A stretch of 47,555 nt of DNA, taken from NCBI RefSeq assembly GCF_019168305.1, contig NZ_JAHTBI010000021.1, positions 1-47,555 of the forward strand, read 5' to 3'. Shown here in pieces: positions 8,912 to 18,159 of this stretch. The notes below the pieces were generated by a model that saw nothing but the letters and a program-made list of their open reading frames with translations, was not told where the DNA came from and did not search any database. Made by a program: the position numbers and the translations under genes. Position 1 is the stretch's first letter. Each line of letters begins with the position of its first letter. This DNA comes from Pseudomonas aegrilactucae (GTDB lineage: Bacteria > Pseudomonadota > Gammaproteobacteria > Pseudomonadales > Pseudomonadaceae).

Positions 8912-10249
8912 ATGAGCTCGCGCAACCCGGTGTTGTGGAACGAGGGCTTGTTCGTCAAGCCGCAGCATTTTCAACAAATGGCCAACTCGACCGACGCCCT
9001 CATCCAGCAGCGCATCAGCAGCCTGAACGATGCCTTCTATGGCTTCAGCGAACTGGAGTTGAACCATGAGTACCTGAGCTTCGGCAAGATCGCTATCGTT
9101 CGCGCCCGCGGCATCATGCCCGACGGTACGATCTTCGATATCCCCGGCGATATGGACCCGCCACCACCACTGGAGATCGCGAACGGTTCGGCGGCAAACC
9201 AAGTCATCTACCTTTGCCTGCCTTTGCGTACCGCCGGCGTACTGGAAGTACGTTGGCCGGGGAGCGATGCCAATAGCCGCTACATCGCTCAAGCGGCGTT
9301 CATCAAAGACACCCACAGTGTGGACGGAGACGCCACAACCGTGGATCTCGCCATCCCAAACCTGCAGCTGAGGCTGGAGAAAGATGACCGCAGCGCCTAC
9401 ACCTGTCTCGCATTGGGCAAGATCCTCGACAAGCGGCCAGATGGCAGCCTGGTCATGGATGAGCACTTCTATCCCACCGCCGTCTCGCTGCAGGCCGTGC
9501 CAGCACTGCGTGGTTTTCTGGAGGAGATAGCAGGCTTGTTGCGCGAGCGTGCGCGCAACCTTGCCGGGCGTGTCTGCTCGCCCGGCCAATCCGGTGTCGC
9601 GGATGTCACCGACTTCAACCTGCTGCAGGTGATGAACCGGCTGCACCCGTATTTCCAACACCTGGCACGTCGACACAATGTACATCCCGAACAGCTCTAC
9701 ATCGCCTTCAGCCAGGCGTGCGGCGAGCTGGTCACCTTCACCGATGACGGGCGCCTGCCTCAGGACTACCCGGCCTACCAGCACGACAACCTGATCGAGT
9801 CGTTCAAGCTGCTGGAGGAGACACTTCGGCGCGCCCTCAGCACCATCTTGCAGCCACGCGCTGTGTCCCTGCCAATTATCGAGCAACAGTACGGTGTGCA
9901 GACCGCGACGCTCAGTGAGCAGCGCTTGCTCGACAACGCCGAGTTCATCCTGGCGGTTCGCGCCCGGCTGCCGGCGGACGAATTGCGCCAGCGCTTCCTG
10001 CTGCAGGCGAAGGTCACCTCAATTGAAGGCCTCACCGAACTGATTCGCTTGCAACTGCCCGGCATTCCCCTGGTACCGCTGCCCGTGGCACCGCGCCATC
10101 TGCCGTTCCATGCCGGCTTCAGCTACTTCGAACTCGACCGTCACCACGCGGCCTGGCACAGCCTGAAAGGCAGCAGCGGCTTCGGCTTCCATGTAGCAGG
10201 AGACTTCCCGGACCTGGAGCTTCAATTCTGGGCCATCAGAGGAGAATGA
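8912..10249 (+). CDS. tssK: T6SS baseplate-membrane adaptor TssK
   Basis: Protein of 445 residues, the normal length. TssK is a trimeric adaptor related to phage receptor-binding proteins that links the baseplate to the TssL/TssM complex. The start at 8912 gives the family signature NPVLWNEGLFVKPQHFQQ; AAGGA lies a few bases upstream. The open frame extends further left but that part overlaps tssJ and is not TssK-like. Near the C-terminus are LPFHAGFSYFELDR and FGFHVAGDFPDLELQFWAI, both typical. tssL follows after one base. Confidence 0.95.
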   Translation: MSSRNPVLWNEGLFVKPQHFQQMANSTDALIQQRISSLNDAFYGFSELELNHEYLSFGKIAIVRARGIMPDGTIFDIPGDMDPPPPLEIANGSAANQVIYLCLPLRTAGVLEVRWPGSDANSRYIAQAAFIKDTHSVDGDATTVDLAIPNLQLRLEKDDRSAYTCLALGKILDKRPDGSLVMDEHFYPTAVSLQAVPALRGFLEEIAGLLRERARNLAGRVCSPGQSGVADVTDFNLLQVMNRLHPYFQHLARRHNVHPEQLYIAFSQACGELVTFTDDGRLPQDYPAYQHDNLIESFKLLEETLRRALSTILQPRAVSLPIIEQQYGVQTATLSEQRLLDNAEFILAVRARLPADELRQRFLLQAKVTSIEGLTELIRLQLPGIPLVPLPVAPRHLPFHAGFSYFELDRHHAAWHSLKGSSGFGFHVAGDFPDLELQFWAIRGE

Positions 10250-10250
10250 G

Positions 10251-11090
10251 ATGAGCACAACCCCACCTAGGGTGGATGCCGGTTCGGCTCTGGAAAACCT
10301 GCTTCAGATGCAGCGAGCCTCTGTTGCGGGGGCTGCGATAGCCAGCAGTGAAAACACCGCCACTGAAATCGACCACTACCTGCATGACCCTGAGTTCCGC
10401 TTGCGTGGCGCGTTCAAGAACCCGATGCTCGACGCAGCGATGGCGCTGTTCGGCCTGTCGTTCCGGCTGGCCACCCTGGACCATCACGACAATGTAAAGA
10501 AGCTCTACGATGATGTGAGCAACCAGATCCGTACCATTCTTGAGGAGGTGCGTCAGCTGGAGTACGACGATGCCTCGTTCAAGGCCTACTCCTACTCGCT
10601 GTGCCTGTTCATGGACGAGACGGTGATGGGCCGCCCCTGGGGGGTGAGGTCCATATGGAGCCATCACCCCTTGCTCAGTGAATTTCACAAGGAAACCTGG
10701 GGGGGTGAGAAGTTTTTCACCCTGCTCGAACGCATGTCGACCGAAGCAGCCAGGTACCAGGATGTGGTCGAGTTCATGTACTTCTGCGTGTGCCTGGGGC
10801 TCAAGGGCAAGTACGCCGTACACGACAAGGGCGATGAAGAGATCCAGAAGCTCATCACCAGGCTTCAACGCATCATTCGTGAACTGCGAGGCCCCACGCC
10901 GCAGCAACTGACAGACCCACTGGCCAATGTCGCGCCACGCAACTTTCGCATCAGCCGACAGTGGCCGTGGTGGTCCCCCTGGCTCGCCGCCAGCATGCTG
11001 CTGGCGGGAATCTATGCAGTCTACTCGCTGCGGTTAAATACCATCACCCAGCAGGTGCTGCAGTCGCTGGATAACATTCTCAAGCTTTGA
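10251..11090 (+). CDS. tssL: T6SS inner-membrane protein TssL (DotU/IcmH-like)
   Basis: Protein of 279 residues. TssL forms the inner-membrane part of the T6SS with TssM and contacts TssK through its cytoplasmic domain. Family features are NPMLDAAMALFGLSFRL, YSLCLFMDETVMG and the FMYFCVCLGLKGKY motif. A single transmembrane segment (about residues 243-262, WLAASMLLAGIYAVYSL) lies near the C-terminus. There is no OmpA-like peptidoglycan-binding extension, so anchoring must be provided by another protein. It is the last gene of the long operon; 425 bases without a gene follow. Confidence 0.93.
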   Translation: MSTTPPRVDAGSALENLLQMQRASVAGAAIASSENTATEIDHYLHDPEFRLRGAFKNPMLDAAMALFGLSFRLATLDHHDNVKKLYDDVSNQIRTILEEVRQLEYDDASFKAYSYSLCLFMDETVMGRPWGVRSIWSHHPLLSEFHKETWGGEKFFTLLERMSTEAARYQDVVEFMYFCVCLGLKGKYAVHDKGDEEIQKLITRLQRIIRELRGPTPQQLTDPLANVAPRNFRISRQWPWWSPWLAASMLLAGIYAVYSLRLNTITQQVLQSLDNILKL

Positions 11091-11195
11091 TCTGTCACTT
11101 GCGCACGGGCTCTGGCACAGCCCGTTCCACCACACCCGGCTGTGCAGAAATCCGCACCACCTAACCCCGAACACCCTTGAAAAAGTGGCTTTTTG

Positions 11196-11210
11196 GCCAT
11201 TAATGACCCG
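11196..11210 (+). promoter_or_regulatory. candidate enhancer-binding site 1 for the VasH-like activator
   Basis: GCCATTAATGACCCG fits the shared pattern G[CT]CA-N4-TG[AG]CCCG. It is a near-palindrome with one arm mismatch and lies about 250 bases upstream of the predicted hcp transcription start. Confidence 0.6.
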
Positions 11211-11226
11211 ACCTTCCAGCAATCGA

Positions 11227-11241
11227 GCCACAAATGGCCCG
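11227..11241 (+). promoter_or_regulatory. candidate enhancer-binding site 2
   Basis: GCCACAAATGGCCCG has perfect GCCA/TGGC arms. It starts 31 bases after site 1, about three helical turns. CAATCGA precedes it, as in site 3. Confidence 0.6.
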
Positions 11242-11278
11242 ATGCAATCCAATAAAATCAATCACTTACAACAATCGA

Positions 11279-11293
11279 GTCATTCATGACCCG
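11279..11293 (+). promoter_or_regulatory. candidate enhancer-binding site 3
   Basis: GTCATTCATGACCCG has perfect GTCAT/ATGAC arms. It starts 52 bases after site 2, about five helical turns, so all three sites face the same side of the helix. CAATCGA precedes it. Confidence 0.62.
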
Positions 11294-11425
11294 CAAAAAC
11301 AGCTAAAAATGAAAGAAAACAGTTACTTTATAACAAAACAAATGCTCGAGATTAGGTTATCAAAATCACTTATCAAATTGATTTAATTGAATTTAATTTT
11401 CTTGTTACACCTCTCGCATCGCATC

Positions 11426-11441
11426 TGGCATTGATCCTGCC
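11426..11441 (+). promoter_or_regulatory. sigma54 (-24/-12) promoter of hcp
   Basis: TGGCATTGATCCTGCC matches the sigma54 consensus TGGCAC-N5-TTGC with exact GG-N10-GC spacing (GG at 11427-11428, GC at 11439-11440). Transcription should start near 11452, giving a leader of about 64 bases before hcp. Confidence 0.72.
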
Positions 11442-11471
11442 CTGTCTCCTTCATCCATCAAACGATGGAAA

Positions 11472-11489
11472 AACCACCTCATGTGGTTT
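11472..11489 (+). other. hairpin in the hcp leader
   Basis: AACCAC and GTGGTT arms flank the loop CTCAT, with an extra A-T pair at the base. The hairpin lies in the predicted untranslated leader, 14 bases before the ribosome site. It may stabilise the abundant hcp message or be a target for RNA-level control, such as the Gac/Rsm system whose gacA is nearby. The loop lacks GGA, so a direct Rsm site is not supported. Confidence 0.5.
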
Positions 11490-11515
11490 GTCTTTCAATG
11501 ACAAAGGAGATTGTC

Positions 11516-12034
11516 ATGCCAACACCCGCTTACATCAGCATGACCGGTGCTACCCAGGGCGCGATTACCAGCGGCGCATTCACGGCTGACTCGGTCGGCA
11601 ACGTCTACGTCGAAGGCCATGAAGACGAAATCCTGATCCAGGAAATCCAGCACCGCATCGGCGTACCAACCGACCCGCAAAGCGGCCAGCCTTCCGGCCC
11701 ACGCGTACACAAGCCGTTCGTGTTCACCAGCGCGCTGAACAAGGCCACCCCGCTGATGTATCAGGCCCTGGCCTCCGGCGAAAAACTCGAGAACGTGATG
11801 ATCCGCTGGTTCCGCACCTCCACCGAGGGCAAGCAGGAGCACTTCTTCAGCACCGAGCTTGAGGACGCCACCATCGTCGATATCGACACCGTGCTGCCCC
11901 ACGCCCAGATGGAGAGCAACAAGGATTTCACCCAGCTGATCAAGGTCAGCCTGGCTTATCGCAAGATCACCTGGACCCACGAAGTCTCCGGTACCGAAGG
12001 TTCCGACGACTGGCGCAAACCTATCGAAGCCTGA
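11516..12034 (+). CDS. hcp: Hcp, T6SS inner tube protein
   Basis: Protein of 172 residues, normal for Hcp. Hexameric rings stack into the tube that is propelled with the VgrG tip and can carry effectors in its lumen. Family features are the N-terminal AYISMTGATQGAIT, the segment GHEDEILIQEIQH, the HKPFVFTSALNKATPLMYQAL stretch, and the C-terminal YRKITWTHEVSGTEGSDDWRKPI. The ATG at 11516 follows AAAGGAGA; a longer in-frame start upstream would include the leader hairpin and is not used. It is monocistronic as far as I can see, since the following vgrG is broken. Confidence 0.96.
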   Translation: MPTPAYISMTGATQGAITSGAFTADSVGNVYVEGHEDEILIQEIQHRIGVPTDPQSGQPSGPRVHKPFVFTSALNKATPLMYQALASGEKLENVMIRWFRTSTEGKQEHFFSTELEDATIVDIDTVLPHAQMESNKDFTQLIKVSLAYRKITWTHEVSGTEGSDDWRKPIEA

Positions 12035-12041
12035 CCGCGCT

Positions 12042-12101
12042 CGCCTGCATGCCAACACATGCGGGCGCTCGCTGTGACCTGGGCGACCCACGCCGCCCAG
12101 G
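12042..12101 (+). terminator. two hairpins after hcp
   Basis: Hairpin one pairs CGCCTGCATG (12042-12051) with CATGCGGGCG (12058-12067), allowing one U-G pair. Hairpin two pairs CCTGGGCG (12078-12085) with CGCCCAGG (12094-12101). Neither has a good T-run, so they may attenuate or protect the hcp message rather than end transcription outright. Confidence 0.5.
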
Positions 12102-12129
12102 CCTTCAAAGCAGTCACGGATAGGGACCC

Positions 12130-12243
12130 ATGCCACGTCAATCAGATCTGCGCTTTACCTTTGAACCCGAGAGCAGCCCGGCACAGTTCGATGTGATCGA
12201 ATTCAGTGTCGCTGACGATATACCTGCGTCGCTCACCTTGTGA
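12130..12243 (+). pseudogene. vgrG: vgrG (tssI) remnant, 37 codons
   Basis: The frame MPRQSDLRFTFEPE...QFDVIEFSV then DDIPASLTL ends at a TGA (12241-12243). The beginning matches the start of VgrG spike proteins (pattern: LRFTFEP...FEVVEFT). VgrG is normally over 600 residues, so only the first few percent survive. The bases after the stop do not continue VgrG in any frame, so this is a deletion junction and not a point mutation. The position directly after hcp is the usual place of vgrG. The system must use a VgrG encoded elsewhere if it is active. Confidence 0.7.
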
Positions 12244-12255
12244 GCCAAATCCACC

Positions 12256-12558
12256 TCAGTTAAGCGCCGTTTCAATCCAACTTGATACCTTTTCGATTTT
12301 ACTTGCGCCGATTAAAACACTCTTCACTTCACCTTGCCTGACGAAAAACAGACTGGGCACTGCTTTTACGTGCAGAAGCGACACCAGCTCTCCATTAGAC
12401 TCAGCGTCAATTTCATGGAACGTCACTCCCTTATACCTGCCCTCAAGTTCTTCAATCACACTGACCATAGCCTTCCCTGGAGAAGCCCATTTAGCGGTAA
12501 AAAGCAGTACCGTGGACTCATTGAAACCCGAGAGATCTGTGGCGGTAAATGTATTCAT
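12256..12558 (-). CDS. thioredoxin-fold protein without cysteines
   Basis: Protein of 100 residues with a thioredoxin pattern: VLLFTAKW, a helix, VTFHEIDAE, then the cis-proline loop KAVPSLFFV and the G.V.....G end. The active site WCGPCK is replaced by WASPGK (residues 24-29), and the protein has no cysteine at all. It therefore cannot act as a disulfide reductase; a binding, chaperone-like or decoy role is more likely. Residue-level conservation of the flanking Trp, Pro and Lys argues for a true thioredoxin descendant. The ATG has GGTGAG upstream. The DNA is visibly less GC-rich than its neighbours, and it lies between the vgrG remnant and the integrase scar, so it was probably acquired horizontally. 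Its link to the T6SS is only positional. Confidence 0.75.
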   Translation of the reverse strand: MNTFTATDLSGFNESTVLLFTAKWASPGKAMVSVIEELEGRYKGVTFHEIDAESNGELVSLLHVKAVPSLFFVRQGEVKSVLIGASKIEKVSSWIETALN

Positions 12559-12849
12559 GACATTCTCACCCGAAGTCTGCTATTGGTAGAGTTACGACGC
12601 CATTATCAACCCCCACATTTCCGACACAACTGGCATAAATACCAGGTGGCTAGACCTGAAGTTAATTTCAGTCATCACTAAAAAACATAACCAGACACCG
12701 ACTAAACGTCCGCCGCTTATTCATATGTACGCCTTGGCAGCTTAAGGATGCTCTGAAGAAACCTTCTAGATTTGGCAAAATGCCTGACTTCCACCGTCGA
12801 GCAGCCTGATGAAGACCGGTCGCTTGGTGACCTCTTTGACTCACGGCGC
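12559..12849. other. low-complexity gap between thioredoxin-like gene and integrase scar
   Basis: About 290 AT-leaning bases upstream of the thioredoxin-like gene. It should hold that gene's promoter. A plus-strand frame from 12809 (MKTGRLVTSLTHGALFGIGA...) has a hydrophobic start but runs antisense through the integrase remnant; I do not recognise it and give it little weight. Confidence 0.3.
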
Positions 12850-13424
12850 ACTCTTCGGAATTGGTGCAATCCTTGCCGCCGACCTGGTTGCGCCAAACAA
12901 GCGTGTTCAGGCACAGCCGCACGCAACTCCCCTGTCCGCCCGCCCGCGAGCAACAACAAGCGAATTCCCAGTACGGCCCGGGGATGCCCGCCATAGCGAC
13001 GCAGCTTGCGGAGAAAGTCCGGCAGCTGATCCATACGCAGATGCGGGTTGATGTCGAGATGCGCACCAGGATCGGTCCCTGCTTGAGGCAATCGCGCGGA
13101 AGGCCCGCCATTGGGCGTACAGTGGCAAACGAGTTCTCAGCGGCCTACAGCAGCTAGGCGGGCCTACCGGCGACTGGAACGCGGATCCGTACCTTGAGCC
13201 ACCAGCACCCTGGCCTGATCCCGCGCTGTGCGCGCATCTTTCAGGCTGACCGCCGGATAACTGCCCAGCGGGATACCTGCCTGCCGGCACAACCCGTAAA
13301 AACGGAAATGCCACTGCCTGGCGCCCCTTGCACTGACAAACAATGCAAGGCCATCCAGATCTTTGATCGAGTAGTTCTTACCGGAGGGTTTCGCCTGGCG
13401 AACGGCGGTGTCGGTCAAGGTCAT
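12850..13424 (-). pseudogene. P4-type tyrosine integrase remnant
   Basis: From the ATG at 13422-13424 the minus strand reads an 88-residue piece typical of the N-terminal DUF4102 domain of P4-family integrases: LTDTAVRQAKPSGKNY, then DGLALFVSARGARQWHFRF and LGSYPAVSLKDARTARDQA. It stops at 13164. A second piece in another frame (about 12900-13060) reads INPHLRMDQLPDFL, LRRYGGHP and IRLLLLAGGRTGELRAA. The latter holds the first catalytic arginine region of tyrosine recombinases. The core-binding segment between them and the C-terminal part with the HxxR box and catalytic tyrosine are missing. The gene is dead. It lies on the 3' side of tRNA-Gly, the classic position of an integrase of an element inserted at a tRNA gene. 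Confidence 0.82.
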
Positions 13425-13583
13425 GATTGCATCTCCCGTCTCGTGGATAGAGGAGATGTCTAACGCTTCCAGACCGGGGGGACCCACCAACAAACCGCCG
13501 TGCTGCTTACCCCGATTTCGATGTACACATTGATGTACTTAAAATGCGTGGCTGGGGGTGGTTTTGGGTGGATGGCACTGGAA

Positions 13584-13607
13584 CGAAAAAAGAGGCCGAA
13601 GCCTCTA
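13584..13607 (-). terminator. Rho-independent terminator of the pgsA-tRNA-Gly unit
   Basis: On the minus strand GAGGC-TTCG-GCCTC is followed by six T. The stable TTCG loop and T-run make a good intrinsic terminator, 46 bases after the tRNA. Confidence 0.8.
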
Positions 13608-13613
13608 TTTTCA

Positions 13614-13647
13614 TGATCTACAGCCTTCGCTGGAAATCTGTAGATCA
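13614..13647. repeat. 10-base inverted repeat beside tRNA-Gly
   Basis: TGATCTACAG (13614-13623) and CTGTAGATCA (13638-13647) are perfect arms around 14 bases. It ends five bases from the tRNA CCA end. It could be a processing hairpin of the tRNA precursor, or an old recombinase site. Confidence 0.55.
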
Positions 13648-13652
13648 ACATT

Positions 13653-13728
<76 letters not shown>

Positions 13729-13793
13729 GTCGTGTTGATGGGTGCCATTCTAGCGAATTAAAAAACCCCGTCAACCCCTTGATTCAAAAAAGT

Positions 13794-14354
13794 TTATTTT
13801 ATTTCCGAACCTTCACGCAGGTGCGGCCAGGCGGCCCGCAGGTAGTGCACCATCGACCACAGGGTCAACCCGGCAGCCACCAGCAGCAGCGCATAACCCA
13901 AGCCCACCCACACGCCCCACACCGGCGGGTTGCCCAGCAGGATCACCAGCGCCAGCATCTGCGCCGCCGTCTTCCACTTGCCCAGGTTGGACACCGCCAC
14001 GTGGGCACGTGCGCCCATCTCGGCCATCCACTCGCGCAGCGCCGACACCACGATCTCACGACCGATGATGACCGCCGCCGGCAAGGTCAACCACAGGTTG
14101 GCATGCACCTGCACCAGCAGCACCAAGGCCACGGCGACCATCAGTTTGTCCGCGACCGGGTCGAGGAAGGCACCAAAGGGCGTGCTCTGCTGCCACCGCC
14201 TGGCCAGGTAGCCGTCCAGCCAGTCGGTGGCGGCGGCAACGGCAAACACACTGCTGGCGGCTATGTAGCTCCAGTGATACGGCACATAGAACAACAGTAT
14301 GAAAATCGGAATGAGCAGAACACGTAGTACGGTAAGCAGATTAGGGATATTCAT
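13794..14354 (-). CDS. pgsA: CDP-diacylglycerol-glycerol-3-phosphate 3-phosphatidyltransferase PgsA
   Basis: Protein of 186 residues that makes phosphatidylglycerol phosphate from CDP-diacylglycerol and glycerol 3-phosphate at the inner membrane, the committed step to phosphatidylglycerol and cardiolipin. The CDP-alcohol phosphotransferase motif D-G-x2-A-R-x8-G-x3-D-x3-D is complete (D47, G48, A51, R52, G61, D65, D69). Several hydrophobic helices are visible. I use the ATG at 14354, giving [12 protein letters not shown], the usual N-terminus; a GTG two codons earlier is also open. It lies 32 bases after uvrC on the same strand, in the common Pseudomonas order gacA-uvrC-pgsA. Confidence 0.95.
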   Translation of the reverse strand: MNIPNLLTVLRVLLIPIFILLFYVPYHWSYIAASSVFAVAAATDWLDGYLARRWQQSTPFGAFLDPVADKLMVAVALVLLVQVHANLWLTLPAAVIIGREIVVSALREWMAEMGARAHVAVSNLGKWKTAAQMLALVILLGNPPVWGVWVGLGYALLLVAAGLTLWSMVHYLRAAWPHLREGSEIK

Positions 14355-14386
14355 CGGCACAACTGGCTGCGAGGTGAGCGGGCATT

Positions 14387-16210
<1,824 letters not shown>

Positions 16211-16212
16211 GA

Positions 16213-16854
16213 TCAGAGGTTGGCGTCGACCATACCGTGGCGCACGGCCAGCAAGGTGAGTTCCACATCACTGGTAACGGAAAGTTTCTCGAAGATGCGG
16301 TAACGGTACGTATTAACCGTCTTGGGCGACAAGCACAGTTTGTCGGAAATGATCTGCACCTTCTGACAACCCACGATCATCAGGGCGATCTGGATCTCGC
16401 GCTCCGACAGGCTGTCGAATGGCGAGGCGTTTTGCGGCTCGAACGACTTGAGTGCCAACTGCTGGGCAATCTGCGGGCTGATGTAACGCTGGCCGGCAAA
16501 TACCAGACGAATGGCCTGAACCATTTCACCCAGCCCTGCACCTTTGGTCAGATAGCCCGCCGCACCGGCCTGCAACAGGCGAGTGGGGAACGGGTCTTCT
16601 TCACACACGGTCACCGCCACCACCTTGATGTCGGGGTGGCTGCGCAGCAGCTTGCGGGTCGCCTCCAGGCCACCGATGCCAGGCATCTTGACGTCCATCA
16701 GGACCACGTCGGGCTTGAGGTCGCGGGTCGACTTGAGTGCCGCTTCGCCGGAATCGGCCTCCCCCACCACTTGCAAGCCGTCGATATCGGCCAGCATGCG
16801 GGTAATGCCCGTACGCACCAGATCGTGGTCATCGACCACCAGCACCCTAATCAA
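16213..16854 (-). CDS. gacA: response regulator GacA (UvrY)
   Basis: Protein of 213 residues. GacA is phosphorylated by the sensor GacS and activates the small RNAs RsmX/Y/Z, thereby relieving RsmA repression of secondary metabolism, biofilm and, in several pseudomonads, T6SS genes. The receiver domain has the acidic pair D8-D9, phospho-acceptor D54 (VLMDVKMPG) and K103 region. A LuxR-type helix-turn-helix follows ([43 protein letters not shown]). The start codon is TTG (16852-16854), preceded by GAGGTG; this rare start is known for Pseudomonas gacA. A weak start may keep the amount of protein low. Confidence 0.96.
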   Translation of the reverse strand: MIRVLVVDDHDLVRTGITRMLADIDGLQVVGEADSGEAALKSTRDLKPDVVLMDVKMPGIGGLEATRKLLRSHPDIKVVAVTVCEEDPFPTRLLQAGAAGYLTKGAGLGEMVQAIRLVFAGQRYISPQIAQQLALKSFEPQNASPFDSLSEREIQIALMIVGCQKVQIISDKLCLSPKTVNTYRYRIFEKLSVTSDVELTLLAVRHGMVDANL

Positions 16855-16955
16855 GCAAGCACCTCGCGTTACGGTGTGAAATTGGATCCGGCCACCTTAG
16901 CAAAAAAATTGCCGTGGGCACCTAACAGTAAACGTCATTGCAATGACGTCAATTT

Positions 16956-17300
16956 TCAGCCTGTGCCGCTGGGCGTGTGCCCCGCGCCTGCCAGACTGCA
17001 CACGACCTGCGCGATGGCCTGCTGGTCGGCCAGCGAGAGCTGCCTGAAACAACCGAGCAACCGCGCTTCGGCGGCGCTCAAGCCTGCCGCTGCAAACTGC
17101 GTCGTCACCCCGTTCAACACATACAAGGCATCGACGCCGCGAGCAGCCACGGCCGCCAGGTAATCGGCCTTGGGGGTGCGCTCGCCGCTTTCATATTTGC
17201 CCTGCGCGTTGGCCTCGACGCCGCCGATGTCGCCGAACGCCCGCTGCGTCAATCCCAGCCGCTCCCGCTCTTCGCGCAGGCGCGCACCCATACCGTCCAT
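16956..17300 (-). CDS. Xre-family helix-turn-helix regulator
   Basis: Protein of about 114 residues. The N-terminal half is a Cro/C1-type DNA-binding domain: GARLREERERLGLTQRAFG, then the recognition part ANAQGKYESGERTPKADYLAAVA. The C-terminal half (YVLNGVTTQFAAAGLSAAEARLLGCFRQLS) resembles the multimerisation tails of phage-like repressors that sit beside gacA in Pseudomonas. The start is taken at ATG 17300 (MDGMGARL); longer in-frame starts exist. It is on the same strand upstream of gacA, 101 bases away. Its target is unknown. Confidence 0.85.
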   Translation of the reverse strand: MDGMGARLREERERLGLTQRAFGDIGGVEANAQGKYESGERTPKADYLAAVAARGVDALYVLNGVTTQFAAAGLSAAEARLLGCFRQLSLADQQAIAQVVCSLAGAGHTPSGTG

Positions 17301-17486
17301 TTGAATGATCAACCCTCTACGTTCAGCCACGCGACGTTGCGCAGCGCTTCTGAACAAGAACGAACACCGCGCAGAAAGGTTTAAGCGTGCAAAAAAGACA
17401 ATGAGCCACCACTTGGAAAATGCCGGACCCTACCGAATCACTTCATTTTCTGACGCGATGGCGCACCCTGGGCTGCGTGGTACGGG

Positions 17487-17948
17487 TCAGCCGTGTGACG
17501 GTGTGTCTGCAGCGTTCGGGTCGATCGATCGCTGCATGCGCACAAAGCACTCGTCCTCGCCCTGGGCGACAAAGCCGTGGCGCAGGTACAGGGCCTGGGC
17601 CGGATTGCTCTTGAACACGGTCAGGCGCAACAGCGCCAGCCGGCGCCTGGCTGCCCAGGCCGGCAATTGCGCCAGTACCCAGCTGCCGACGCCGTGGCCG
17701 CGCGCGGCCTCGATCAGGTGCAGTTCGCGGATATACAGCGCACGGCTGTCCTGGCTCAGGCTGCAGAAGCCCAGCACGCGCTCGCCGTCGACGACCAGCC
17801 ACTGTTCGCGCCAGCCCCAGGCCTGGTTGAAGGCTTCCTCCATCCACAGCAGGTCGAACTGGCGGTAATACGGCAGCATGGCGCGCCGCGTGAGGTCGCG
17901 GGCGAAGGTCAGATACTGGTCGGTGGCGGGGATGAGGGTTGGGGTCAT
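17487..17948 (-). CDS. GNAT-family N-acetyltransferase
   Basis: Protein of 153 residues with the acetyl-CoA binding pattern of GNAT enzymes: the strand ALYIRELHLIEAARGHGVGSWVL holds the R-G-x-G-x-G/A loop (motif A), and the later LRLTVFKSNPAQALYLRHGF is the typical motif B with N..A..LY...GF. The substrate cannot be told. It is upstream of the Xre gene on the same strand, with a gap of 186 bases that holds nothing obvious. Confidence 0.85.
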   Translation of the reverse strand: MTPTLIPATDQYLTFARDLTRRAMLPYYRQFDLLWMEEAFNQAWGWREQWLVVDGERVLGFCSLSQDSRALYIRELHLIEAARGHGVGSWVLAQLPAWAARRRLALLRLTVFKSNPAQALYLRHGFVAQGEDECFVRMQRSIDPNAADTPSHG

Positions 17949-17999
17949 TTCGGGCGCCCGTCAGGAGGCTTGCGGTGCGTCTATCGCTGATTCACAGCC

Positions 18000-18159
18000 T
18001 CACACTGTAGGCCCCAGCAGGTCCCCATAGCAAACCGGCGAGCTGCCCGGCCCGTGGCGCTCCAGCTCATCATCCAGCCACCCGGCCAGCACCTGCGCAT
18101 TGTTGTGTCGTACATCCCTGGCCGCGTACACCAGCGTCAGCTCTCTCTTCTCGGCCTTT
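18000..18159 (-). pseudogene. DUF488 protein remnant
   Basis: The minus strand reads AEKRELTLVYAARD, then HNNAQVLAGWLDDELERHG to a TGA at 18000-18002. LTLVYAARD...HN.A.VL is the C-terminal signature of small DUF488 proteins (about 115-120 residues). Going upstream, an in-frame TAA appears at once, and no start or N-terminal half is found. So only about 50 C-terminal codons are left. The breakpoint is near 18160, where the base composition changes to an AT-richer stretch before the phosphate transporter. Confidence 0.7.

Larger units (their letters stand above)
11091..11515 (+). promoter_or_regulatory. hcp upstream control region
   Basis: This gap between tssL and hcp has no credible gene. 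It contains, in order, three copies of a 15-base palindromic element (11196, 11227, 11279), a very AT-rich stretch (about 11300-11400) that could be bent by IHF, a sigma54-type promoter (11426-11441), a hairpin (11472-11489) and the hcp ribosome site AAAGGAGA (11503-11510). That is the classic order of an enhancer-controlled sigma54 promoter. Confidence 0.75.

Noticed and set aside
12581..12601. TTGGTAGAG..ACGAC resembles part of the tRNA-Gly D-arm and could be an attachment-site copy.
   Set aside because: It is the wrong part of the tRNA (integrases usually copy the 3' end) and the match is short.
12809..13051. Plus-strand frame with a hydrophobic start inside the integrase scar.
   Set aside because: It is antisense to the integrase remnant for most of its length, has a weak ribosome site and no recognisable family.
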